A stretch of 53,750 nt of DNA from an uncultured Alphaproteobacteria bacterium (GTDB lineage: Bacteria; Pseudomonadota; Alphaproteobacteria; Bin95). The stretch is from NCBI GenBank assembly GCA_937891825.1, contig CALAHN010000038.1, forward strand, positions 1 to 53,750, given 5' to 3'. Below, in pieces: positions 15,374 through 23,949 of the stretch (the first letter of the stretch is position 1; the number at the start of each line of letters is the position of its first letter). A program made the position numbers and the translations under genes. The notes below the pieces were generated by a model. That model saw nothing but the letters and a program-made list of their open reading frames with translations. It had not been told where the DNA came from and did no database searches.

Positions 15374-16264
15374 ATGCTGTTTGAAATTCGTCCGCTGAGC
15401 GATGTGTGCGGCGCCGAGGTGATCGGTCTCGACATGACCAAGCCCCTGGATGACGCCGCGGCGCGGCGCGTCGAGGATGCTTTCGACCGGCACAAGGTGC
15501 TGCTGTTCCGCGCGCAACCTCTGTCCGCGCGGCAACTGGCGGATTTCTCCGCGCAGTTCGGCGTGCTTCAGCAACATGTCCAGCGGGCCTATCAGCATCC
15601 CGAAGTGCCGGAAGTCGTGCAGATGACCAACCGCAAGGCCGACGGAACCTATGATGAAGTCGGCGCGGCGCGCGGCGCGGCGGCGCGGACGCGGGACGGC
15701 TGGCATAGCGATCTGTCGTTCGATCCGAAGCCGGCGAAGGCGACGCTCCTGCATTCCGTCGAGATCCCAAGCAGCGGGGGCAACACCTGCTTCGCCGACA
15801 CGACCGCCGTCTATCAGGCGCTGCCGGAGGCGATGAAGCGGCGGCTGAACGGCTTGACCGCCGAGTTCGTCTATGGCCAGGCGCGGCGCAACAAACTGGC
15901 CGCGAAAGCGGCGGAAGCGCTCGACGCCGAGGCGCGGGCCAAGACCATCGCCATCCATCCCGTCGTCGCGCGCCATCCGAAGACCGGCGCGCCCGGCATT
16001 TTCCTGAACCCCTATACCGGTCAGCGCATCATGGGCCTGGAGTCCGAGGAGAGCGAGGCGCTGATCGAGGAGCTGACAGACCGGATCGAGGATGAGGCCG
16101 TGCGCTGGGAACATGTCTGGGGCGTCGGCGACACGCTGATGTGGGACAATCGCGGCGGCTTGCTGCACTCCGGCCGCATCGACTATCCCCTTAACGAGAA
16201 CCGGCGGTTCATCCGAACGACCGTCATGGGCGATGCGATCCAGCCCTACACCTTCCAGGGCTGA
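15374..16264 (+). CDS. TauD/TfdA-family Fe(II)/2-oxoglutarate dioxygenase
   Basis: A 296-aa non-heme iron oxygenase. The facial triad is readable as H-x-D in GWHSDLSFDPKPA and the distal His in WDNRGGLLHSGRIDYP; the 2-oxoglutarate-binding Arg lies in ENRRFIRTTV. LFRAQPLSARQLADFSAQFG is the usual N-terminal block. Length is typical for the family (taurine, 2,4-D, alkylsulfate or carnitine-type dioxygenases). A GAGGAGG Shine-Dalgarno lies at 15355-15361. It follows the TetR gene by 33 nt and is probably co-transcribed with the amidohydrolase. The substrate is not predictable from sequence. Confidence 0.92.
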   Translation: MLFEIRPLSDVCGAEVIGLDMTKPLDDAAARRVEDAFDRHKVLLFRAQPLSARQLADFSAQFGVLQQHVQRAYQHPEVPEVVQMTNRKADGTYDEVGAARGAAARTRDGWHSDLSFDPKPAKATLLHSVEIPSSGGNTCFADTTAVYQALPEAMKRRLNGLTAEFVYGQARRNKLAAKAAEALDAEARAKTIAIHPVVARHPKTGAPGIFLNPYTGQRIMGLESEESEALIEELTDRIEDEAVRWEHVWGVGDTLMWDNRGGLLHSGRIDYPLNENRRFIRTTVMGDAIQPYTFQG

Positions 16265-16312
16265 CCGCCCGAACGGCCGTCAGCGGCCGACTGCGAGGAA
16301 CGCCGCCGGATT

Positions 16313-16753
16313 TCAGTCCATCGCAGCGATGACGCCGCGGGGCAAGATCGCCTCGCCGGTGTTTTCGTCGATCAGCAGCGGCTTGATCGGTTCGCCTGTC
16401 GCCCGCGAGAGCAGGCGGAGCGATGGGGACGTCTCGGACGGCGCGTAGTCGTTCGCCCATTTGATGATCGAGACCAGCACCGGATAGAGGTCGCGCCCGG
16501 CATCGGTCAGCCGGTACTCGAAGCGTTTGGGCCGTTCCTGGTATTGGACGCGGCTCAGGACGCCAGCCTCTTCCAGCTTGCGCAGCCGGTCCGCCAGCAG
16601 ATGCCGGGTCACCCCAAGACGCTCCTGAAACTGATCGAACCGCCGGACGCCCTGAAAGCAGTCCCGCAGGATCAGCACGGTCCAGCGATCGCCGATGACC
16701 GACAGGCCACGGGCGACAGGGCAGCGTTCTTGTCTGAGCTCTTGCCATCGCAT
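16313..16753 (-). CDS. HxlR-family transcriptional regulator
   Basis: A 146-aa winged-helix regulator of the HxlR family. The core is readable as CPVARGLSVIGDRWTVLILR, then RRFDQFQERLGVTRHLLADR and LRKLEEAGVLSRVQYQERP. Cys11 in the N-terminal CPVARGL motif sits where redox- or aldehyde-sensing family members carry their reactive Cys, and a further Cys occurs in RDCFQG. The extra C-terminal 30 residues are common in longer HxlR proteins. It is divergent from a MATE exporter with two dyads in the shared 96-bp region, so it likely controls both genes. Whether it senses thiol-reactive compounds is inference. Confidence 0.92.
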   Translation of the reverse strand: MRWQELRQERCPVARGLSVIGDRWTVLILRDCFQGVRRFDQFQERLGVTRHLLADRLRKLEEAGVLSRVQYQERPKRFEYRLTDAGRDLYPVLVSIIKWANDYAPSETSPSLRLLSRATGEPIKPLLIDENTGEAILPRGVIAAMD

Positions 16754-16778
16754 GGCCTGAATATAGCCGCCCTTGACG

Positions 16779-16825
16779 AGTTCTGAAAGAGAACTTATTG
16801 CTGATGTTAGTTCTAAAAAGGAACC
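16779..16825. promoter_or_regulatory. two operator-like dyads, 30 bp apart, between hxlR-like and MATE genes
   Basis: AGTTCTGAAAGAGAACT (16779-16795) is a 6-bp inverted repeat with a 5-bp spacer. AGTTCTAAAAAGGAACC (16809-16825) is a close variant in which the GTTC-N7-GAAC core is conserved. The two centres are exactly 30 bp apart, about three helical turns, so bound dimers would lie on the same DNA face. They sit between the divergent starts and are the obvious candidates for HxlR binding. Confidence 0.65.
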
Positions 16826-16849
16826 TACAATCTTGCTGGAGCCCAGACC

Positions 16850-18325
16850 ATGACCCTCGTCGCCCCGTCAGCGTTCGCGGTCGACCCAATTCCGTCGACG
16901 CCCGACGCGCCCGAGGGGCCGCCCGGCCCACTGGCGGGCAAGGCAGGCGGCAAGGCGGCCGCCGCTGCGGCAAGCCGCGCCGCGCGCACCCGGCGTCTGC
17001 TCGAAGGGCCGATCGGGCCGACGCTCGCCCGCCTCGCCGCGCCGAACGTCATCGCCATGTTCGTGATGGCGGCCATGAGCATCGCGGAGGGATTTTTCGC
17101 GGGCCAGTTGGGCGTCACGGCGCTGGCTGGCCTGGCGCTGGTCTTTCCCCTGGTGATGCTGACGCAGATGATGTCGGCGGGGGCCATGGGGGGCGCGATC
17201 TCATCGGCGATCGCCCGGGCGCTTGGCGGGCAGGGCGGCGCAGCGCGCACGGGCGGCCTCGCCCTGGCGGCATGGATGATCGCGGCCGCCGCCGCCGCGT
17301 TCTTCGCCGTGCTGATGGCGCTCTGGGGCCAAAGCGTGTTTGAAGCGCTTGGCGGCGGGGAGGGCGCGGTCGCCGCCGCGCTGGCCTATGCGGCCGTGTT
17401 CTTTCCGGGCTGCATTGCGCTCTGGCTGTGCCATTCCTCGCTCAGCATCATGCGCGGCGCTGGCGACATGCTGACGCCGTCGCTGTTTCTGCTGGGCGTG
17501 TCCCTGGCGTCGATCCCCCTGGCCGGCGCGCTGGCGCTTGGCTGGGGGCCGTTTCCGGCCTTGGGCATGGCGGGGCTCGCCGCCGGACCGGTGGCGGCCT
17601 ATGGCGTCGGGGCCGTGCTGGCGGTCGTCTATATCCTCGCCGGCCGGAGCGGGATCGCCTTCGGCGCCGGCCGCGCGCGGTTCGAGCGCAGCATGTTCGC
17701 CGACATTCTGCGCGTCGGTCTGACGGCCTCGTTGAACGCCGTCCAGACCGTGCTGACGATTGTCCTGATGGTCGGCCTGGTCGGGCGTCACGGTCAGGAC
17801 GCGCTCGCCGGATATGGCCTTGGCGCGCGCCTGGAATTCCTGATGGTGCCGATCGTGTTCGGCATCGGTTCGGCGATGACGGCGATGGTCGGCGCGAATA
17901 TCGGCGCCGGCGCAAGACAGCGGGCGCTCCGGATCGGTTGGACCGGCGCCAGCGCCGCGGCGCTGCTGGTCGGCGCCATCGGCGCGGTCGCAGCGCTTGC
18001 GCCCGATCTCTGGCTCCGCCTCTTTCTCGACGGGTCGGATGCGGCCGCGCTTGAGGCCGGGCGCGCCTATTTCCATACGGTCGGGCCGTTCTACGGCTTC
18101 TTCGCCCTTGGCCTCGCGCTGTATTTCGCGAGCCAGGGCGCCGGGCGGATGGTCTGGCCGGTCGCCGCCAGCCTTTGCCGGATGGCGATCGCCTTCGGCG
18201 GCGCCCTGCTGGCGACGGAGCTGACGGATTTCGGGGTCGCCGGCGTCTTCGGCGCGATCGCCGCGGGCATGTTCGCCTACGGCGTCATCACGGCCGCCGC
18301 CGTCAGGCTCACCGGCTGGCGATAG
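16850..18325 (+). CDS. MATE-family multidrug/toxin efflux transporter
   Basis: A 491-aa inner-membrane exporter of the MATE/NorM family with about twelve hydrophobic segments. Family landmarks include GPIGPTLARLAAPNVIAMFV, GVTALAGLALVFPLVMLTQM, MSAGAMGGAISSAIARALGG, and the second-half repeat GSAMTAMVGANIGAGARQRA. It carries an unusual Ala/Pro/Gly-rich cytosolic N-terminus of about 50 residues. A GGAG motif precedes the ATG. It is divergent from an HxlR regulator, a common arrangement for inducible exporters. The 3' end overlaps the convergent LysR gene by 17 nt, and its TAG stop coincides with the 14-bp match to the hairpin repeat. Confidence 0.92.
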   Translation: MTLVAPSAFAVDPIPSTPDAPEGPPGPLAGKAGGKAAAAAASRAARTRRLLEGPIGPTLARLAAPNVIAMFVMAAMSIAEGFFAGQLGVTALAGLALVFPLVMLTQMMSAGAMGGAISSAIARALGGQGGAARTGGLALAAWMIAAAAAAFFAVLMALWGQSVFEALGGGEGAVAAALAYAAVFFPGCIALWLCHSSLSIMRGAGDMLTPSLFLLGVSLASIPLAGALALGWGPFPALGMAGLAAGPVAAYGVGAVLAVVYILAGRSGIAFGAGRARFERSMFADILRVGLTASLNAVQTVLTIVLMVGLVGRHGQDALAGYGLGARLEFLMVPIVFGIGSAMTAMVGANIGAGARQRALRIGWTGASAAALLVGAIGAVAALAPDLWLRLFLDGSDAAALEAGRAYFHTVGPFYGFFALGLALYFASQGAGRMVWPVAASLCRMAIAFGGALLATELTDFGVAGVFGAIAAGMFAYGVITAAAVRLTGWR

Positions 18326-19238
18326 AGCATGGCGCGCCGCTGAACTCCTCCAGCAGCATGGCCTTCAAGGCCGACGCGCTTGGGGAGAGCGTCGCGCCCC
18401 GGCGTTCGACCAGCAGCACCGTGCGGCTGAACGCCGGATCGACGATCGGCCGGTAGGAAATCGGGCGGCCGGCGATGGCCCGCATCGCCAGTTCCGGCGC
18501 GATGCCGACGCCGATGCCAGCTTCGATGAAGCCGATCATCGTCGAAAGATGCTGCACCTCATAGCGCCAGTTCAAGGCGCGCGCGCGCTCCGGCAGGCGG
18601 TCGGTCAGAAGGCGGCTGGTGCCGCTGCGGGCGCCCAGGGTCACGATCGGCATGTCGGCGAGCCTGTCCCATCCGACCGGTCCGCCCGCCGCCAACGGAT
18701 GCCCGGTCCGGCAGGCCAGCACAAACCGATCCTCCATGATCGGCGTGATGCTGAGCTCCGGGTCGTCGTCGGCGTCCGAGGTTCGCATGTCGACCGCGAA
18801 TTCGGCGTCCCCGCGCCGTACATATTCCGCGATATCCTGCTCGGAATCGTCGATGGTGCGGACGCTGACATCGGGATATGCGGCGGAGAAGCGCGCGAGC
18901 GCCGGGGGCAGCACATACGTGGCGATGGAGATCAAGCTGGCGATCGTCACCCGTCCGCCCCGGGCATGGATCATGTCCTGCAGATCGGTAATCGAGCGGT
19001 CGAACTGATCGAGCAGGCGCCGTGCCGACGGCAGAAAGGCCCGGCCGACAGCAGTGACGGCGACGGTGCGCGTCGTGCGGTCGATCAGGCGCGCGCCGAC
19101 GGCGTCCTCCAGTTTCTGCAGGCGCTGCGTCAACGCCGATGGCGTGAGGCTGAGGTCGTGAGCGGCCGCCTTGAAGCTGCCAAGCTCCAGCACGCGCACG
19201 AACGCGGCGATATCCTTCAGGGCGAAGCGATCCTGCAT
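18309..19238 (-). CDS. LysR-family transcriptional regulator (TcuR-like position)
   Basis: A 309-aa LysR-type activator/repressor. The N-terminal winged HTH is clear (FVRVLELGSFKAAAHDLSLT, PSALTQRLQKLEDAVGARLI, DRTTRTV), followed by a substrate-binding fold with GRVTIASLISIATYVLPPAL and the Gly-rich IGFIEAGIGVGIAPE. The ATG at 19238 starts the usual MQDRFALKDIAAF beginning; upstream in-frame codons fall in the AT-rich promoter region. It is divergent from a TcuA-like dehydrogenase, matching the tcuR-tcuABC logic of tricarballylate use in Salmonella. Its last codons lie in the 14-bp repeat fragment and overlap the MATE gene end, so its C-terminus (CSIASR) may have been altered by that sequence. 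Confidence 0.9.
   Translation of the reverse strand: MQDRFALKDIAAFVRVLELGSFKAAAHDLSLTPSALTQRLQKLEDAVGARLIDRTTRTVAVTAVGRAFLPSARRLLDQFDRSITDLQDMIHARGGRVTIASLISIATYVLPPALARFSAAYPDVSVRTIDDSEQDIAEYVRRGDAEFAVDMRTSDADDDPELSITPIMEDRFVLACRTGHPLAAGGPVGWDRLADMPIVTLGARSGTSRLLTDRLPERARALNWRYEVQHLSTMIGFIEAGIGVGIAPELAMRAIAGRPISYRPIVDPAFSRTVLLVERRGATLSPSASALKAMLLEEFSGAPCSIASR
18323..18336 (+). repeat. 14-bp fragment of the hairpin repeat
   Basis: TAGAGCATGGCGCG matches the first 14 bases of the two 109-bp copies, again starting at the stop codon of the upstream gene (MATE). The rest of the element is absent, so this is either a truncated remnant or a chance match. Confidence 0.5.
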
Positions 19239-19241
19239 ATA

Positions 19242-19270
19242 AGTTAGAAACTCTGAACATTCATACGAAT
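19242..19270. promoter_or_regulatory. candidate LysR-binding region
   Basis: The AT-rich gap between the divergent LysR and tcuA-like genes contains two short dyads next to the LysR start: AGTTAGAAACT (19242-19252) and ATTCATACGAAT (19259-19270). LysR proteins usually bind partly symmetric AT-rich sites beside their own gene. The rest of the 128-bp gap shows no clearer element. Confidence 0.35.
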
Positions 19271-19366
19271 AGTTTAATTTTACTGGATCATATGCCCGAC
19301 GCAATATGGCCGAGTGGATGGGGCGAGGCTCTAGGCCTTTGCCGCTGGAATGGGAAGGAAGATTGA

Positions 19367-20854
19367 ATGGCTACGTATGATGTCGTGGTGGTCGGCGCGG
19401 GCAACGCGGCTTTGACGGCGGCGCTGGCGGCGCGGGAAAATGGGGCCTCGGTCCTGGTGCTGGAAAAAGCGCCGGAGCATGAGAAGGGCGGCAATTCCTA
19501 CTTCACGGCGGGCGGCTTCCGTTTCTGTCACAGCGGCATCGACGATGTGGCGACCGACGTCCTAACCGATCTTTCAAAGGCCGAGCGCGATCAGATCGTG
19601 TTGCCGGTGCATGACCGGGACGTGTTCTACAACGCCCTGATGAAGGTCACGCGCCATCAGGCGAACGAGGACATGGCCTGGCGGCTGATCGACAATTCCC
19701 GCCCGACGATGGTGTGGCTGCGCAAACATGGCATCCGGTTCATCCCGATGTTCGGCCGCCAGTCGTTCCTGGTCGACGGCAAGCAGCATTTCTATGGCGG
19801 CGTGAACATCGAAGCCGTCGGCGGCGGCGCCGGGCTTGTCGAGGCCGAGATCAAGCGCGCCCGGCAGATCGGCTGCGAAATCCGCTATGAGACGGGCGCG
19901 ACCCGTCTGATCCAGGACAAGCAACGCCGGATCACCGGCCTCGAGATCAATGGCCCGGACGGATATGAGGAAATCGAGGCGCGCGCCGTCGTGTTGGCAT
20001 GCGGCGGCTTCGAATCGAACCCGGAAATGCGCGCCCGCTATCTGGGGCCGGGCTGGGACCTGGCGCGGGTGCGCGGCACGCGCCACAACATGGGCGACGG
20101 CATCAAGATGGCGATCGATATCGGCGCGCGGCCCTACGGCAACTGGTCCGGCTGCCATTCCGTCGGCTGGGACATCTCCGCGCCGGAATATGGCGACTAT
20201 GAAGTGCTCGATAACTTCCAGAAGCATTCCTATCCCTGGGGCATCATGGTCAACGCCAGGGGCAAGCGCTTCGTCGACGAAGGCGAGGATCTGCGGAACC
20301 ACACTTACGTGAAATTCGGCCGCGAGATCATGAGCCAGCCCAACCGGATGGCGGTCCAGATCTTCGACCAGAAGACCATTCCGCTGCTCCGCGACGAATA
20401 TCGCATCCGGCAGGTGACGAAGGTGACGGCAAACACCATCGCGGACCTCGCGGTGCAGCTGGAAATCGATCCCGAGGCGCTCACGGCGACGATCGCCGAC
20501 TTCAACGCCGCCTGCCAGCCGGGCGACTTCAATCCCGCCGTTCTCGACGGCGTCACGACGAAGGGCCTCAGCCCGAACAAGACCAACTGGGCCCTGCCGA
20601 TCAACGAGGGACCGTTCGAGGCATTTGTGACGACGACCGGCGTGACCTTCACCTTCGGCGGCCTGAAGATCGACGCCAAGGGCACGGTCCAGGACAGCAG
20701 CGACCGCTCCATCCCCGGCCTGTTCGCGGCCGGCGAGCTTGTCGGCGGCCTGTTCTACGAGAACTATCCGGGCGGCAGCGGCCTGATGGCGGGCGCGGTC
20801 TACGGCAAGATCGCCGGCGAAAGCGCCGCAGCCCATGCGGGCGGCGACGCCTGA
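19367..20854 (+). CDS. tcuA: FAD-dependent tricarballylate dehydrogenase-like flavoprotein
   Basis: A 495-aa flavoprotein of the fumarate reductase/succinate dehydrogenase flavoprotein family, closest by eye to TcuA, which oxidises tricarballylate to cis-aconitate. The FAD site is VVVVGAGNAALTAALAARE with the acidic end LVLEKAPEHEKGGNS. Other blocks are FYGGVNIEAVGGGAGLV, VVLACGGFESNPEMRARYLG and the C-terminal FAD loop NYPGGSGLMAGAVYGKIAG. Length is slightly above Salmonella TcuA. The divergent LysR fits regulation, but no TcuB-type electron-transfer protein or TcuC-type citrate transporter lies beside it, so the electron acceptor and true substrate are open. It converges on thiE with 12 nt between the stops. 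Confidence 0.82.
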   Translation: MATYDVVVVGAGNAALTAALAARENGASVLVLEKAPEHEKGGNSYFTAGGFRFCHSGIDDVATDVLTDLSKAERDQIVLPVHDRDVFYNALMKVTRHQANEDMAWRLIDNSRPTMVWLRKHGIRFIPMFGRQSFLVDGKQHFYGGVNIEAVGGGAGLVEAEIKRARQIGCEIRYETGATRLIQDKQRRITGLEINGPDGYEEIEARAVVLACGGFESNPEMRARYLGPGWDLARVRGTRHNMGDGIKMAIDIGARPYGNWSGCHSVGWDISAPEYGDYEVLDNFQKHSYPWGIMVNARGKRFVDEGEDLRNHTYVKFGREIMSQPNRMAVQIFDQKTIPLLRDEYRIRQVTKVTANTIADLAVQLEIDPEALTATIADFNAACQPGDFNPAVLDGVTTKGLSPNKTNWALPINEGPFEAFVTTTGVTFTFGGLKIDAKGTVQDSSDRSIPGLFAAGELVGGLFYENYPGGSGLMAGAVYGKIAGESAAAHAGGDA

Positions 20855-20866
20855 GCGCGCCTTGTT

Positions 20867-21553
20867 CTACCCGAACGCGGCGTCGATCGCCTTGTTGATG
20901 GCGATGACGCCCGCCGCCGGTCCGTCGGCATGGTTCCAGACCCCGCCGGCGATGGCGAGGAAATCTGCGCCGGCCTGGATCACGGGCGCGCAATTCGCCG
21001 CCGTGATGCCGCCGATGGCGACCGAGGGCACCGTCGTCAGCGCTGACCACCAGGTCAGCACATCGAGGCTGGCCGGGGTGGTGACGGTCTTCGTCGTGCT
21101 TTCGAAGAATGCCCCGAACGCGACGTAATCGGCGCCGGCTTCCGCCGCCTCGGACGCAAGATCGCGGCTGGCCTTGCAGGTGACGCCGATCATGGCGTCA
21201 GGCCCCATCAGGCGCCGCGCCTCCGCGTAAGGCATGTCGTCCTGGCCGATATGCACGCCGTCGGCGCCAAGTTCGGCTGCGAGGTCGGCCCGGTCGTTCA
21301 GCAGAAACGCCACATCTCGCGCATGGGTGATCGGCATCAGAGTCTCGGTCGCGCGGCGCCAGTCGTCGTCCGAGACGTCCTTGAGGCGCAACTGGATGCA
21401 GGCGACATCGCCCGCGTCCAGGGCTGCGCCAAGGCGCTCGCCGAAAGCCTTGAGGGATGGGCCGTCGACCGCCAGATCGCCCGGCGTGATGAGATAGAGC
21501 CGTGGGCGCGGCCGGTCATAGGCCTCGCTCGCGTCGTCCGCGCCCGTCGCCAT
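20867..21553 (-). CDS. thiE: thiamine-phosphate synthase
   Basis: A 228-aa TIM-barrel enzyme joining HMP-pyrophosphate and thiazole phosphate to make thiamine phosphate. Visible blocks are [61 protein letters not shown] (in place of the commoner GxSxH), [13 protein letters not shown] (diphosphate loop) and AIGGITAAN. The start lies 3 nt after the fba stop, so it is the last gene of the tkt-gap-orf-fba-thiE operon. Linkage with transketolase, a thiamine diphosphate enzyme, makes sense. The altered THT-like loop (CKAS) is a small deviation from canonical ThiE. Confidence 0.88.
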   Translation of the reverse strand: MATGADDASEAYDRPRPRLYLITPGDLAVDGPSLKAFGERLGAALDAGDVACIQLRLKDVSDDDWRRATETLMPITHARDVAFLLNDRADLAAELGADGVHIGQDDMPYAEARRLMGPDAMIGVTCKASRDLASEAAEAGADYVAFGAFFESTTKTVTTPASLDVLTWWSALTTVPSVAIGGITAANCAPVIQAGADFLAIAGGVWNHADGPAAGVIAINKAIDAAFG

Positions 21554-21556
21554 GGC

Positions 21557-22477
21557 TCAAGCTTTCCCGAGATAGATTTTGACGATGGCGTCAAGCAGTT
21601 CTAGCGCTTCGCCGCGCTCGCGCTGGAAGCTGTTGCGGCCGATGATCGACCCATTCGAGCCGCCGGCCGCGACTTCGCGGATTTCGTTCAGTACGGCTTC
21701 CGTGCCCTTCGCGGCACCGCCGGAGAAGACGACCAGCCGCCGGCCGTTGAAGGCCGACTGCATGACATGCTCGATACGCTTGGACAGGCTCGATGTGTCG
21801 ACCTTCGCCTTCTTCAGCGCCTCGCCGGCTTCCTTCTGCTCGATCTTCTCGGTCGGCGGCTTCACCTTGATGATGTGGGCGCCGAGCAACGCCGCCAGAT
21901 GGGCGGCATAGGCGGTGACGTCGATGGCGGTCTCGCCGTCCTTCGAGAGATTGCCGCCGCGCGGATAGGACCAGAGGACGACCGCGAGGCCGACGGCCTT
22001 GGCTTCGGCCGCAAGCTCCCGGAATTCTTCCATCATGTCGAACTGTTCGTCGGCGCCCGGATAGATCGTGAAGCCGATGGCGGAACAGCCGAGCCGGAGC
22101 GCGTCGTCGACCGACCCATAGACGGCCTGGTCCTTCTGGGTCGCATGGCTGTTGGAACTGTTCATCTTGAGGATCGTCGGGATTTGCCCGGCGAAGGTGT
22201 CGGCGCCGGCTTCGATCATGCCAAGCGGCGCCGCATAGGCGTTCAGGCCCGCGTCGATCGCCAGCTTGAAATGATAGTGCGGGTCGTAGCCTGCCGGGTT
22301 CGGCGCAAAGCTGCGGTCGGGGCCGTGCTCGAAGCCCTGGTCGACGGGCAGGATCACCATCTTGCCGGTGCCGGCAAGTTTCCCCTGCATCAGGATGCGG
22401 GCGATGTTGGTTTTCGTGCCCGGGCTATCGCTCTCGTACCAGGACAGGATTTCTTTGACTTTACGGGTCATGCGCAT
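21557..22477 (-). CDS. fba: class I fructose-bisphosphate aldolase (archaeal/DhnA type)
   Basis: A 306-aa aldolase of the FbaB/DhnA type, which forms a Schiff base and cleaves fructose 1,6-bisphosphate. Landmarks are VILPVDQGFEHGPDRSFA (start of the barrel), GLNAYAAPLG, VYGSVDDALRLGCSAIGFTI, LWSYPRGG, HIIKVKPPTEK with the Schiff-base Lys in the KVK motif, and VVFSGGAAKG / GSIIGRNSFQR phosphate-binding loops. The ATG at 22477 is preferred to that of the longer open frame: a GAGGGGG ribosome-binding site lies upstream and the upstream residues read over the neighbouring ORF. It lies 13 nt after the 134-aa ORF and 3 nt before thiE. Confidence 0.93.
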   Translation of the reverse strand: MRMTRKVKEILSWYESDSPGTKTNIARILMQGKLAGTGKMVILPVDQGFEHGPDRSFAPNPAGYDPHYHFKLAIDAGLNAYAAPLGMIEAGADTFAGQIPTILKMNSSNSHATQKDQAVYGSVDDALRLGCSAIGFTIYPGADEQFDMMEEFRELAAEAKAVGLAVVLWSYPRGGNLSKDGETAIDVTAYAAHLAALLGAHIIKVKPPTEKIEQKEAGEALKKAKVDTSSLSKRIEHVMQSAFNGRRLVVFSGGAAKGTEAVLNEIREVAAGGSNGSIIGRNSFQRERGEALELLDAIVKIYLGKA

Positions 22478-22490
22478 GGAACTGGCCCCC

Positions 22491-22895
22491 TCAGGCTGAT
22501 GATTGAAGCAGGCGGGCGACGGCCGCCTCCGGATCGTGAATGAATGCAAGGTCGAGATCGGCCGGCTCTCGGTCAAGCTCGGCGCCTTCCGCGGCCGCCA
22601 GACGCGCGATGCGGCGGGCGCCCGGACCGTCGCCCTCGAGCGCCAGGCGCCTCGCCCCGGCGGCGATCGCCGCATGGGCGTCGCCGACGTGATCAGCGCA
22701 GTCGATGCAGAACGTCAGCCGAGCTTCGGGCGCGCTATCCCGCGTCGCCGCGGCGAGCGCCATCCAGCCGCCGACGCCCAGGCTCCGTCCGACGCCATGC
22801 GCCGACCGCAGCGTCAAGGGCGCGCCAGTCGCCGACGCCGCGCGGGCGCTTGCAAGCGCCTGCGCCAGATCGTGAACGACGACGGACGCTGGCAA
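22491..22895 (-). CDS. conserved-looking small protein between gap and fba, function unknown
   Basis: I do not recognise the family. The likely start is the TTG at 22895, 13 nt after the gap stop; no ATG or GTG gives a start clear of gap, so the start is uncertain. The 134-aa product is Ala-rich with a predicted alternating alpha/beta pattern. It contains TLRSAHGVGRSLGVGGWMAL, then LTFCIDCADHVGDAHAAIAA and GARRLALEGDGPGARR. The Cys-x-x-Cys-Ala-Asp segment and the loop after it recall a fragment of an aldolase-like barrel but are too short to claim it. It occupies the position where pgk is often found in tkt-gap-pgk-fba clusters. Tight spacing on both sides argues it is translated. Confidence 0.6.
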   Translation of the reverse strand: MPASVVVHDLAQALASARAASATGAPLTLRSAHGVGRSLGVGGWMALAAATRDSAPEARLTFCIDCADHVGDAHAAIAAGARRLALEGDGPGARRIARLAAAEGAELDREPADLDLAFIHDPEAAVARLLQSSA

Positions 22896-22908
22896 GGCCC
22901 GCCGCCGG

Positions 22909-23919
22909 TCAGATCTGGGCGGCCAGCGCCACAGCCGTGTCCGACATACGGTTGGAGAAGCCCCATTCGTTGTCGTACCAGGACATGACGCGGACCAGGC
23001 CGCCATCGACGACCTGCGTCTGCGTCGCGTCGAAGACCGAGCTGAACGAAGAATGATTGAAGTCGACCGAAACCAGGGGGGCTTCGTTCACGCCCAGAAT
23101 GCCTTTCAGGTTCCCGTTCGCGGCCGTCTTCATCAGCGCGTTGATCGCTTCGACGGTCGCTGCCTTCTCAGGGATGAACTTGAAGTCGATGACCGAGACG
23201 TTGGCGGTCGGCACACGGATCGCGGTGCCGTCGAGCTTGCCCTTCAACTCCGGCAGCACGAGGCCGACGGCGCGGGCGGCGCCCGTCGAGGTCGGGATCA
23301 TCGAGAGGGCGCCGGCGCGGGCGCGGCGCATGTCGTCGTGGAGGTTGTCGTGCAGCTTCTGGTCGCCGGTATAGGCGTGGATCGTCGTCATGTAGCCGCT
23401 CTTGATGCCGAAGGCTTCATGCAGGATCGCGGCGACCGGCGCCAGGCAGTTGGTGGTGCAGGAGGCGTTGGAGATGACGTCGTGGGTCTTGGCGATCTTG
23501 TCGTGATTGACGCCGTAGACGACCGTCAGATCGGCGTCGCCCGACGGCGCGGAAATCAGGACCTTCTTGGCGCCAGCCTCGAGATGCGCGCCCGCCTTCG
23601 CCTTCGACGTGAAAATGCCGGTGCATTCCATCACGACGTCGATCTTCAATTCGCCCCAGGGCAGGGCCGCCGGATTGCGTTCGGCGAACGACTGGATCGG
23701 CGCGCCGCCATTGACCGAGATCCCGCCCTTCGAGACGCTGATCTCGCCCGGGAAGCGGCCATGGACCGAATCGTACTGCAGCAGATGCGCGTTCATTTCC
23801 GGGGAGCCCAGATCGTTGATCGCGACAAACTCCACATCGTCGCGGCCGCTTTCCAACGCAGCGCGCAGCGCCAGGCGCCCGATGCGACCAAAACCATTAA
23901 TTGCGACCCGAACCGCCAT
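22909..23919 (-). CDS. gap: glyceraldehyde-3-phosphate dehydrogenase, type I
   Basis: A 336-aa phosphorylating GAPDH interconverting glyceraldehyde 3-phosphate and 1,3-bisphosphoglycerate. The NAD-binding start is [20 protein letters not shown]; Asp36 after VAIN fits NAD preference. The catalytic motif [12 protein letters not shown] holds Cys154, the activating His is in [10 protein letters not shown], and [12 protein letters not shown] is the typical C-terminal block. It lies 30 nt downstream of tkt and upstream of the small ORF and fba, forming a central carbon operon. Confidence 0.97.
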   Translation of the reverse strand: MAVRVAINGFGRIGRLALRAALESGRDDVEFVAINDLGSPEMNAHLLQYDSVHGRFPGEISVSKGGISVNGGAPIQSFAERNPAALPWGELKIDVVMECTGIFTSKAKAGAHLEAGAKKVLISAPSGDADLTVVYGVNHDKIAKTHDVISNASCTTNCLAPVAAILHEAFGIKSGYMTTIHAYTGDQKLHDNLHDDMRRARAGALSMIPTSTGAARAVGLVLPELKGKLDGTAIRVPTANVSVIDFKFIPEKAATVEAINALMKTAANGNLKGILGVNEAPLVSVDFNHSSFSSVFDATQTQVVDGGLVRVMSWYDNEWGFSNRMSDTAVALAAQI

Positions 23920-23949
23920 CCCTGCAGTCTCCTGTTTCCTGATAGATGT

